A stretch of 64,000 nt of DNA. It comes from Hawksworthiomyces lignivorus. Taxonomy: Eukaryota > Ascomycota > Sordariomycetes > Ophiostomatales > Ophiostomataceae. The position numbers and the translations under genes were made by a program. This document shows positions 47,334 through 56,881 of the stretch, piece after piece; position 1 is the stretch's first letter; the number at the start of each line of letters is the position of its first letter. The stretch lies in contig NTMA01000148.1 in the NCBI GenBank assembly GCA_002917075.1, forward strand, positions 1 through 64,000. Reading direction: 5' to 3'. Below the pieces are notes generated by a model. That model made no database searches. It was not told the origin of the DNA and worked only from the letters and a program-made list of their open reading frames with translations.

Positions 47334-50300
47334 GTTAGATTGTCTATTCGTCCCAATCCTTAGGTGATATGTTCTTTCTACTCAACGATGTTTTCTAGTA
47401 TTTCTAAATAGAGCGGTGCACGTCCAGCGGCGAACAGAAGAAGAGACGATAGAAAGGAAGTATGAAAAAAGGAAATATCGATAATAGAGAAAGAGAGAAA
47501 AGTGGCCCGGAGCGGATGGTATATAGATTTACAAAGTGCATCAGAAAGGAGGGTGAGGGAGGTCCTTTCAATAATCTAGACATGAATTTCTTTGCGGTCA
47601 CTTTAGCATATAATATCATTGGTATATGTACAAGGCGTCGTCACCAGTCGTGTTGTTGATCTTTGCGCTCGCTACCCAAACAAGTTTCACTGTGATAACG
47701 TCCCGCATGCGTCGCCAAGGCCATACTACCTCTCTTGTATCCTGGCCTGACCCAACCTCACACGGTATCAGTTCCTGAAGAGCGACGCGATGTGACTAGT
47801 TTCTCTTCACAGCAACCTTGTTCTGCTCTACACCTAGTGCCGTCATTGGGTAGATGCCGGTCGCATAAAAAGAGGTGGGCACAAAAAGTTGCCTTGCATG
47901 CGGAGGACTAGTATTGAGTCGCTGTAAGGTGCAAGGGGAAAAGAAAGAGATTGGCTTCTTATTGGTGAACCTAAATTTGATCGTGCTTCTCAGCAAGCGC
48001 CGAGTAGCGAATCTTTCTACTAATGCACGTTCCCATTTTGCAGCGGCAGTCACTTCTGGCATCTGATGACGACCAATCATGTAACGGAAGACAGGGGTAA
48101 AAACACACTTCCTGGCGGCTACGAGTGATAGACTTCCAGCGCAATTGGATTTCCATATCCCATTCCACACACGTAGTAGAGCAATCAGTATTTTCTTTCT
48201 TTCCTCATAGTCGTAGTCACTATTAGATAAGTATGTAGGTCAAAGATCGTCAATCAATGCTGCCATCACATAATGTACCAATGCCTCTCCGTCAAAATGT
48301 TTCCATTTTGGCAGCGCCATGTTCGGTCGAAAGAGAGTAGTCTTCGACTGTCACTGTCGACCATGAGCCTTCTTGTATAGTGAAGCGGCCCAACTATGCA
48401 GATGTATGTATTTCGCTGAACCGGTGTGGTTATTCTCTATCAAAGGCAATTAATATCCTACTTATCATCGTCATCAACCTCGTCCCTTTCCTTGGTGACA
48501 GATCTTTATCATTAAACACGCTCACCCACTTTAAAGCACACTCACTCAGCGCAGTCGCTCTTGAGAACCTTCCAGCTAAGGATGTGCAGGAGTGTGCAGG
48601 ACATTATGTCTGTTCTTCTCTTGATGCCATTCATATATTGCGGCTTACATCGTGCTCAAAGCGCCTGCCATCCGTACAAAAGTAATCTATTGTGTCAAGA
48701 GTTAGCAGACACCTGCACCGCGAACATTGTCTGAAATCATGGGCGCTATCCCCCATGTGTTCATTGAGGCTACATATCTCTCGTGGATAGCCTTTCAAGT
48801 TTTTTGGTTCTAGTGCTTTGGGATGAAATGTCTTTTGAGTGAAGCACTATTTGTAAACAGCGATGTCTTTTTATCGCGTAAGTTTTCAGGGACCATACTC
48901 AAACGATACACACAACATACTTGCTATGTTAATAGCCCTGATGAGAGTTCATTCAGCTCTCTATCAATGCTTACGATATTTCGCCTTTTGTGATGCAGAA
49001 CTTAATGCCATCGCCATAACTGTTTTCAATGGCAACTCCCCCCTAGCTGCCAAAGGAAAAAGTACGCGCGCCAAAGATACCACCACTTCGAGACGTCACG
49101 AATTGGCTGCTGTAAAGAGGCCACGAAAGTGGATGATATCCGTACTTCCAAGAAAATGGTAATTAGAAACAGTACTATAGATTCCTATAATCTAGAAACT
49201 CCCCATGCATCAAAGAAATAGCGAGTATTTGATACATAACCACTCACCCTCCTCCCCCAAAACTGCAGGCTCATGAGTAGGTTAGACAGATCGAATCATA
49301 TTACTTTTTCTCCGAACAGCCTAATGCATATCTTGAAGAAGCTGTAAATTCGAAAAGTAACATGATTGGAAGTGGTTCTCCCATCTCCCTTAAGCCTTAT
49401 TTTAAAGGACATGAATTTAAAATGTAGCTTAACTGACTTGAGAACTTGCCCTGTTAAAGGAAAACTATTATCCCTTCAAGACACTTGGGAAAAATGTTTA
49501 AACAGTAGAGTAGACCAAGTAGACCAACGTAAACATCGCAGCCAAGATGGCAAAATGACCATAAATGGCATACCAAATTACTGTTTGCGAAGAGCAAGAT
49601 CACGCAATATTTCAGTGTGCTTTTTTAGCGTGCCTCGAGATTTGACTACTCTTGCCCGGTTGCCTGTAAACCGAAACTGGCGGAGAGACTTGGCGATGCA
49701 ATGGTCGAAGAGGCGGCAGACAAAGGTGAGGTGATCTCATCGCATATCTTCACCAGTCCCAAAAGAATAATAAACGCACTCGCGACGACTTGACCATGTT
49801 TTACCACAGCCATTCTGTCCAAGAGAATATTTACTTGCGGTCTTCACTAGGTACTATCGACTTTAGATAGGTTTTTTCTTTGTGGCCTCTCTTCTGTTTC
49901 TTGTACAGGGTTTGCATTTGCACTGTGGTGTCGATGTTTTGATATCGTCTCTTATACTTCTTGTAAATTAAATCAAAATGCTTAATGAGGTGCATGTCAT
50001 CCTAAAGTCCTACAAACGCCTTTAACAATCCAATGCTGGTTGCTTATTTTGTACAAGTCGACTTCTTGTCCGGGCGAGGAAATTCGCCAAAACAATAAGA
50101 CGAGGAGCAAGTTCACGCGTTGTGCGGTGTTTTTGCCTTTTTGTTTACCCTCTCAGAAGAAAGAGCGCATCGTCGATTATTTGTTCTTCCGCTTTTGCTC
50201 GAGAAAAAGTACCTTTCTGCGGACTAGACGGACGTCAGCAAAGAGCAGCAGGAGGAAGCAATCTTTCCACAAAATCTCTCTTCTCTACTCACCGACTGGA

Positions 50301-51245
50301 TCATATTTAAGCATGCTCAGAGGCGTAGAGGTGCGTGGTCGACGGAAGGTGTAGAAGAAGCCGGTCATAGCCATAGACAGAAGGCGGACCGAAATGACGC
50401 GAGATTTCGCTGAAGCAAGTTAGCTAGGCGTGATCTTAGACTGTAGTATCTGTCAGAATGTGGTATTATGGCCCTACCCTTTCTAGCCATGATTGCAGGT
50501 GTTGCGGCAGGCTGTGATGCTGGCTTATGTTCGATCTACAGATTCGTCAAGAAGCACATGAAGCAATTCGCTGTCTTGGAAAACTCTTTATCCATGGCGT
50601 GGCTCTACATCTCAAACCAATTGGGGCCAATCAGAGCAGCCGAAGCTCGCCCACTAAAGCTGAAAGTGTATGTATGTACATATTAACTGAGCTCTTATCT
50701 TATCAACGTGCGCGCAACATTCTTTCCCCCGGCTACGGAGTAAGCCTTAATACCTTTCATCTCCGCACGTTTTTTTTTTTTTTTTTTTCTCAAGCCAGAA
50801 TTAAAATTTATTGTTGAGATCAGTGCTCCGTATGACGGAGCAAAACATAATTTGGGTGGGTTTCTTTGGGGTATTTCGGGTTTCTGGCCACCGAGGGGAT
50901 TTCCAATGGTGGAGCTTTCTTGTGGCTTTCTCCTGTATGTTACAGGGACAAGCACTTTCTTTGATGATGCTCGTAGTGGTAGCTGTTGGAGGAGAGATGC
51001 TGTGTGACTCTTCTGGACGCGCTGTTATACTTCATTTTATTTCGCTGCTTTTGCCATCCTATCTCCGGAGCCCTGTTTCCTATACCCCTTTCTGTAGTTT
51101 AAAGTTTTTCCTTTCGCCTATCTTTGCTTCTGGAGCGGTCTGGGAGGCCCGTTCTCAAATATATCCCCAAATAATTTTTGCTCTTGGAGCGGTCAGCCAA
51201 CTGCAGCTATTTCATTATTATTGCTGAACTACTTGAGCAAGTCCG

Positions 51246-51292
<47 letters not shown>
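51246..51292. repeat. Compound (AC)n(AT)n microsatellite
   Basis: About ten AC units pass directly into about thirteen AT units, ending at TAGG. Likely polymorphic. Confidence 0.95.
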
Positions 51293-52400
51293 GGTAGGAA
51301 GCTTCAAAGTCTTCCCCCCCTTTGATATTCTGGGTATCTGATATCGTGCACCGCGTTCTTACTTGCCACAAAACAGACTCGAGCTTCACGCGAAGCTCGA
51401 TTGGCACAGCGCGTCTGAAAATGCTCGCCTCTTGCAGGGCGCCGACTCGGCACAGAGGAACCCAAACTGCAATAGCAACAGCTACAGCAGCGAGATCTGG
51501 AATCGTAGCACATCAAGCAAACCGGCCCCCACGAATAGCAGATGTCGACCCACTTCTTGCTTGCTTCTCATCAGGTGAGGTTTTTTCCTTTTTAATTCAC
51601 GTTTTGCTATTTGGATTCAATTTTCTGGGGTCCGACGTTTCTGGGGCCGTGGCAGCCTTAATTTTCAATGCTTATGCGACATTTTTCTTATTTACCTCTT
51701 GTCCTCAATGTCATATTTGCCTTATACTGCCACTACCATACAATGCCCTCGCACAAGCCTTTTCCCTTATCGCGTTTCTGCTCCCCGGTTTCGGACTCCC
51801 TTTATTTTGCCTCTCTCAAGTGAGATGGACAGCTCATCTGTAACATGGAAAGCAAAGATGGGGGTAATGTAGCTGTGGCTGGCGAAAGGGGGACTGTGAT
51901 CCTTTTCTGCTCGCGTTGAACCGGAAGGTGTCAGATGGGCACGGGCACGCACTGAAGCCAAAATGATGTGGCCTCAGATATGCACCAGCACCAGCCCAAA
52001 GAAGGCCACAGAAGTCCAAAATAGGGCCAAAAATCAGCCGACATACGAGGCAAGAGCGGTACTGAATTTGCAAACGGGCAACAGAAAGCGAACTATCTAG
52101 GCAGAAGGAATGGAATACATGAGCATTTCGCATAACACTCATATTATAGAGCACGCTTCATGGACCTGCCTGTTTTCCCTTTGCCCTTTCTTTCGCTCGC
52201 GTCTAATTGCCTCACATGGAAACACTTGGTTTTAAAGGATAGCCCTTTCCTTGACGGCCTTCCATCCAAAATTCTGATGGTGTTTTAAAAAAAAAAAAAA
52301 AAAAAAAAAAGAGCTGCATTTTGTTCTTTTTCAAGACGTCACCTTTTTTTCTTTACAAAATTCTCTCATTTTTCTTATACCTGTCAAAATTCTGCTCACA

Positions 52401-52408
52401 TATATAAA
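52401..52408 (+). promoter_or_regulatory. Candidate TATA box of alanine aminotransferase
   Basis: TATATAAA lies about 410 bp before the first ATG (52813) and about 250 bp before the open in-frame presequence region (52645 onward). It is followed by a CT-rich leader that contains no ATG until 52813. Confidence 0.45.
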
Positions 52409-52812
52409 TTGTCGTCCCCATCTCGTCCCCATCTCCCCCACAAACTCTTTCTACGATACAACACTATTTTCTTAGTTTCTCTTCCTCCCTGCAAATAATC
52501 TCCCTTACCGCACTCGCAACCTTAAACGGTTCGCTGGCAGAGCTTTTCCCCCTCTACCTCAACGACGGCCTAACAAGCCTGACCCCGCTAGCTACCCCCC
52601 CCCCCCCCGTGTTTGCGCTTGTGTTTCCGTCTTTTTCCTTGTAATCCTCCGTCATCGCAGCTACGTCAACGTCCTCTTTGCTCACAATTCCTGCAGCTCC
52701 AAGGCTGAGAACGAAGACGAAGTCGTTGCTGCATTTCCCCCATACAACCACATCTTCAGCAACAGCCTTTACACTCTCTCATAGGCACTTTTCTACCTCG
52801 CCGTCTGTCACA

Positions 52813-54270
52813 ATGTCTGCTACTTCCGAACGGCGGTTAAATCACGACAACATCAACCCTCATGTCAAGGCTGCCAAGTACGCCGTGAGAGGCGAGCTCG
52901 CTGTCCGCTCCGAGGAGTACCGTGCTCGACTTGCCAAGGATGATACTAGTCTTCCCTTTAAAGAAGTCATCTCTGCGAACATCGGCAACCCCCAGCAGCT
53001 GGATCAGAAGCCTATTACTTTTTTCCGCCAAGTGCTGAGCTTGCTTGAGAATCCGACCCTGCTTGAGCACGAAGAAGTGCTGATAAATTCGCTCGGTTAC
53101 AAATCTGACGTTGTTGCCCGTGCAAAGTGGCTGCTGAAAAGCGTCGGTTCTGTCGGTGCCTACAGCGCTAGCAACGGCGCACCCGCTATCCGTCAGAGCA
53201 TTGCCGACTTCCTGGAGCGCCGTGACGGCTACCCGGCCAACGAGGCTGATATCTATCTGTCGGCTGGTGCATCATCTGGCGTGAACACACTACTGCACGT
53301 TATCTGCGCTGGTCCCTCTTCAGGAATTCTGGTCCCCATACCACAATATCCGCTGTACACGGCATCGCTGTCTGTGTTGAATGCTCAGTGCGTCCCTTAC
53401 TACCTGGATGAGTCACAAAACTGGGCCACCGATTTGGAGACAATCCGCAGTTCCCTGCGTGAGGCACGTGCCAACGATGTCGATGTCCGTGCCATAGTAG
53501 TCATCAACCCAGGCAATCCGACGGGTGCCTCGCTATCTGAGGCGGACGTCGAAGCTGTCATTGAGCTGGCCCGCTCTGAGAAGCTCGTTATCATGGCGGA
53601 CGAGGTCTACCAGACGAATGTCTTCGTTGGCAAGTTCCACTCCTTTAAGGGTGCCCTGCGCCGGCTGCAAGAGAAGAACCCAGGCAAGTACGACAACGTT
53701 GAGCTGGCCTCGCTGCACTCCGTCTCGAAGGGCATGGTCGGCGAGTGTGGCCACCGTGGCGGCTACTTTGAGCTGGTTGGATTCGACCCGGTCGTCCAAG
53801 CTGAGATCTACAAGTTTGTCAGCATTATGCTGTGTGCTCCCGTCATCGGCCAGTGCCTCGTTGAGTTGATGGTGAATCCGCCGAAACCGGGCGAGCCCAG
53901 CTTTGAGCTGTATGACAAGGAATACAGTGGCATCTTCGAAGGCCTGCGCCAGCGTGCCATTGCTCTACACATGGCCTTTGAGCAGATGGAAGGTGTCGAA
54001 TGCGGTGATCCTCAGGGCAGCATGTACTTGTTCCCTACCATCACCGTGCCTCCCAAAGCCGCTGAGGCGGCAGCGGCCGAAGGCCGGACGCCGGATGAGT
54101 TCTACTGCCTCCGATTGCTCGAGGCAACAGGTGTCTGCGTGGTCCCCGGCAGCGGCTTCGGCCAGAAGCCCAACACACTCCACTTCCGGACTACTTTCCT
54201 AGCACCGGGCACCGAGTGGGTAGGCAACATTGTCAAGTTTCACCAAGACTTTATGAAGCAGTACAAATAA
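52813..54270 (+). CDS. ALT1: Alanine aminotransferase (PLP, class I/II)
   Basis: An intronless frame of 485 residues from the first ATG. The N-terminal block (LNHDNINPHVKAAKYAVRGE), NIGNPQQL, YSASNGAPAIR, VVINPGNPTGA, ADEVYQTNV, the PLP-lysine region SLHSVSKGMVGECGHRGGY and the C-terminal LHFRTTFLAP are all alanine aminotransferase signatures. It interconverts alanine and 2-oxoglutarate with pyruvate and glutamate. The same frame is open for 56 codons upstream (52645-52812) and there encodes an Arg/Ser/Thr-rich, acid-free stretch ending SHRHFSTSPSVTM, like a mitochondrial presequence with a cleavage motif, but with no ATG. A mitochondrial form from a near-cognate start is therefore suspected. 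It converges with RPN7. Confidence 0.95.
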   Translation: MSATSERRLNHDNINPHVKAAKYAVRGELAVRSEEYRARLAKDDTSLPFKEVISANIGNPQQLDQKPITFFRQVLSLLENPTLLEHEEVLINSLGYKSDVVARAKWLLKSVGSVGAYSASNGAPAIRQSIADFLERRDGYPANEADIYLSAGASSGVNTLLHVICAGPSSGILVPIPQYPLYTASLSVLNAQCVPYYLDESQNWATDLETIRSSLREARANDVDVRAIVVINPGNPTGASLSEADVEAVIELARSEKLVIMADEVYQTNVFVGKFHSFKGALRRLQEKNPGKYDNVELASLHSVSKGMVGECGHRGGYFELVGFDPVVQAEIYKFVSIMLCAPVIGQCLVELMVNPPKPGEPSFELYDKEYSGIFEGLRQRAIALHMAFEQMEGVECGDPQGSMYLFPTITVPPKAAEAAAAEGRTPDEFYCLRLLEATGVCVVPGSGFGQKPNTLHFRTTFLAPGTEWVGNIVKFHQDFMKQYK

Positions 54271-54763
54271 ATAAAAAAGAAGGCGATAGACGGTTGACAT
54301 TTTGCTTTGAATTTCTTCCTATGTTCTTATGTAACAAGTGGCGGTTTCTATATAAAAGGGGTTACTTAGAGTGACGGGCCATACAAGGAAGTTTAGTTGA
54401 CCAAACGATTTCTCTACTCACCAACTTTTGTCAATTTCACCATAAGACTGGTTATATAGCTGTTCTGCAAAATAAATTTTCAGCCATAGACAACTTTTCT
54501 TTTCTAGACAAGTCGATAAATATTAGCCGCATCGCTTTGTTCATCTACAGACTAGGCCCTTATCTTCCTCACAATTTTGGCCGCAAGTGATGGGCGTGTT
54601 GTAGGTATGGATCGCGTGTAAAATCATATGTATTTCCACATCTTCATTTTTGTTTGAAGTTAAAAAAGAAGGCACACCTCAGAATTCTACCGGCGAAACT
54701 ATGATACAGACAAACCGTCTAGTCCTATTTTCCTTCCCCCGAACCCACCCGTTCTCTCTCGTA
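54271..54763. other. Convergent intergenic region ALT1/RPN7
   Basis: 3' flanks of both genes. AATAAA-like signals follow the ALT1 stop immediately (54266-54275). Nothing else found. Confidence 0.5.
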
Positions 54764-56338
54764 TTATGCCCGCTCGCTTCCCCGGAGACGCACGGCCTGC
54801 CCGTACTTCTGCAGTTTCGTGATCAGCTGGTCGCCCTGCCGCACCACGTCCTGGTACTGCTTGTTCTTGTCGTCGGGTCTGTTTGTCTCGATGACGCCCT
54901 TGCCGGACACGCGGTCGATGGTGCAGGGGATGCGGCCTGCGGCGATGAACTTGGCGAGGTCGCGGTCGAGGAAGTCGACGGTGACGCCAAAGTCCTGAGC
55001 CATGCTGTCGAGCCCGACGACGCGGTACGACTGCAGCAGCTGCTGGTAGGCGCGCAGGCGCATCTCGCGAATGAACCAGCTCTTGTGCTCGTGCAGGTAG
55101 CGGTCCTGCGTCAGGAAGGCCTCCTCGACCTGCGCCAGCGCCTGGAAGAACTGCTTGTAGCGGCCGTTGTAGAGGCTGGCCACCAGCTGCGCCAGCGGCG
55201 AGAAGTCCACGGCCATCTCGGCCTCGGGCTGCTCGGCGCCCGTGCCCAGGGTCGTCAGGTTGACCACGGCGGTGGCGGTCCCAGACGGGCCCGCCGCCGC
55301 CGCCGCCGCTGTACCGCTGGCGCCGTCGGCAACCTCCACGTCGGCGGCGTCGGCGCCGGGCCCAGCCGAGATGACGCCCGTCAGCGCCAGCAGCTTGTCC
55401 TCGCCGTCGCCCAGGATGGCCTTGATCTCCGGGGCGTCGACGACCTTGGCCTTGAAGTCGACGCGCTTGAGGCTGACGGAGCCGGCCAGCACGGCGTAGA
55501 CGACGAGCTGGCTGTAGGTGCAGAGCTCGTAGCTGGTAAAGGTGGACAGGCTGTCGAGCAGCGGGGGCGCGGCCAGGTTGTAGGAGCGGACGGTCAGCAG
55601 GTGCAGACCCTCGTAGGCCTTGAGGCGGTTGCGGCGGTCCCAGTCGCCGCCGGCGTCGACGAGGGCGGTGGCGCGCTCGATCTGCTTCTGGACGAGGAAC
55701 TTGTCGCCGAAGAAGAGGCCCATGCGCACGACGGCCAGCACAACGTCGATCTTGGTGCCCAGCACGCCCGTCTTCTCAAACACGGCCTCGTACGCCGCCA
55801 GCGCCTTCTCCTTGTCGCCCACGCGCGCCCAGAACTCGGCCCGCTTGCCGCGCGCCGCCTGGATCTCCGTGTCGCCCGCCTGCTCGACCGCCTCGTCCTC
55901 CTCGGCCTGCAGCTTGGCCAGCTCCTCCTCGTTGGCCGCCTGCAGCGACTGGTACAGGGCCTCGTCCCAGGCTAGCGCTGCGGTGGCAGTCGGGTTCGTC
56001 TTGGCGATCATGCCGCCGACGACGCTGGACTTGCGACTCAGCGGCTTGCCTGCGGGGATGTGAGGGGCGGTGGTGGAAGAGGAGGAGGAGGAGGTCGGTT
56101 TCGCTCGGGCGGAAGAGGATGTTTGGCTTGCGGACTCGCCCACGGCATTCAGCACGCCCTCCACGGGGTGGGCCAGGTACCGGTAGAGCGGCGCCATCTT
56201 GTGCTCGCTGATGGCGTCCTGGACGGTCTTTGCGGCGGCCTGCTGGGCGGCGCGGCTCGCATACGGATTGGTCAGGGTGAACACCTGCTGGGCCAGCGGC
56301 AGCAGCGGCCACTTTGTGTATTGAGGGTCGGCACCCAT
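54764..56338 (-). CDS. RPN7: 26S proteasome regulatory (lid) subunit Rpn7
   Basis: An intronless 524-residue protein. The N-terminal MGADPQYTKWPLLPLAQQVF and LYRYLAHP, the helical-repeat core (RVGDKEKALAAYEAVFEKTG, KIDVVLAVVRMGLFFGD, LKAYEGLHLLTVRSYNLA) and the PCI domain (YELCTYSQLVVYAVLAGSVSL, YKQFFQALAQVEEAFL, AYQQLLQSYRVVGLDSMA) match Rpn7, part of the lid that recognises and deubiquitinates substrates. Two low-complexity insertions interrupt it: a Ser/Thr run near residues 75-100 and an Ala/Gly/Thr-rich segment near 323-375 inside the PCI region. The gene is very GC-rich. Its upstream region (400 bp) is cut off by the MULE insertion. Confidence 0.94.
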   Translation of the reverse strand: MGADPQYTKWPLLPLAQQVFTLTNPYASRAAQQAAAKTVQDAISEHKMAPLYRYLAHPVEGVLNAVGESASQTSSSARAKPTSSSSSSTTAPHIPAGKPLSRKSSVVGGMIAKTNPTATAALAWDEALYQSLQAANEEELAKLQAEEDEAVEQAGDTEIQAARGKRAEFWARVGDKEKALAAYEAVFEKTGVLGTKIDVVLAVVRMGLFFGDKFLVQKQIERATALVDAGGDWDRRNRLKAYEGLHLLTVRSYNLAAPPLLDSLSTFTSYELCTYSQLVVYAVLAGSVSLKRVDFKAKVVDAPEIKAILGDGEDKLLALTGVISAGPGADAADVEVADGASGTAAAAAAGPSGTATAVVNLTTLGTGAEQPEAEMAVDFSPLAQLVASLYNGRYKQFFQALAQVEEAFLTQDRYLHEHKSWFIREMRLRAYQQLLQSYRVVGLDSMAQDFGVTVDFLDRDLAKFIAAGRIPCTIDRVSGKGVIETNRPDDKNKQYQDVVRQGDQLITKLQKYGQAVRLRGSERA

Positions 56339-56730
56339 GATGGATCTTTATTTTTCTCGGGTAGGGTAGAGGGGATTGCTGTGGAAGATGCTCTCGAACG
56401 AGCTACACTGGTCCAGGTGAGAGGCCAAGGAAAACAGGGATGGTAGGTTGCGGTAGCAGGATAGGGTCTGATCCTCGGCAAGATTGAAATTTAGGGACAG
56501 GATGCAAGATGAGTTGAGTGCTGGGGCTGGCAGTGAAGCTCCGCCAGGTGCGAATGGTCTCTGTTTGCGTCTCTGTGAGTGTGTTTTTGGAGCTTCCAGC
56601 CTTTTCTGTAGAGGATTCTAGGTTTCGGTGACAATAAGCTGGGATTGGGTGCTGCTAGGCGGCAGACGAGGCACGCGTACCAGAAAGGTGGTGGGCGGTG
56701 GCTGAAGGAGACTAATTACATAATCAGTGA
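56339..56730. promoter_or_regulatory. RPN7 promoter side of the split RPN7/ABD1 intergenic region
   Basis: Remaining upstream DNA of RPN7 up to the transposon target site. No TATA box or perfect proteasome-associated control element (GGTGGCAAA) is seen, though GGTGG repeats occur near 56687-56701. Confidence 0.4.
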
Positions 56731-56738
56731 ACTGAGAG

Positions 56739-56868
56739 GGCGCCCACTAGATACACAGGCCTGTGTGTATAGACAAATTATGTAAGCCTGTGAGCGTTAC
56801 GTAATCAGCCAAAGCCCCTATAAGCCCTGGGCCATATTCGAATTTAGAAGCATCACGAATATCATCAC
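56739..56868 (+). repeat. Left terminal inverted repeat of the MULE
   Basis: Matches the reverse complement of 59395-59524 with one mismatch (A versus C at 56847 or close to it). Palindromes inside lie at 56739-56744, 56753-56766, 56797-56804 and 56836-56843. Confidence 0.95.
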
Positions 56869-56881
56869 CAACAACCTCAAA

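Larger units (their letters stand above)
47334..52644. other. 5.3-kb gene-free block
   Basis: No gene is supported on either strand; frames are short and not family-like. It includes a compound (AC)n(AT)n microsatellite (51246-51292), a T run at 50770-50788 and an A run at 52287-52310. The last 250 bp are the CT-rich promoter and leader of the aminotransferase gene with a TATATAAA at 52401-52408 and a C run at 52595-52608. Confidence 0.55.

Noticed and set aside
54650..55975. 441-codon plus-strand frame antisense to RPN7
   Set aside because: GC-driven antisense frame, Leu/Val/Gly-rich with no motif; RPN7 is unambiguous on the other strand.
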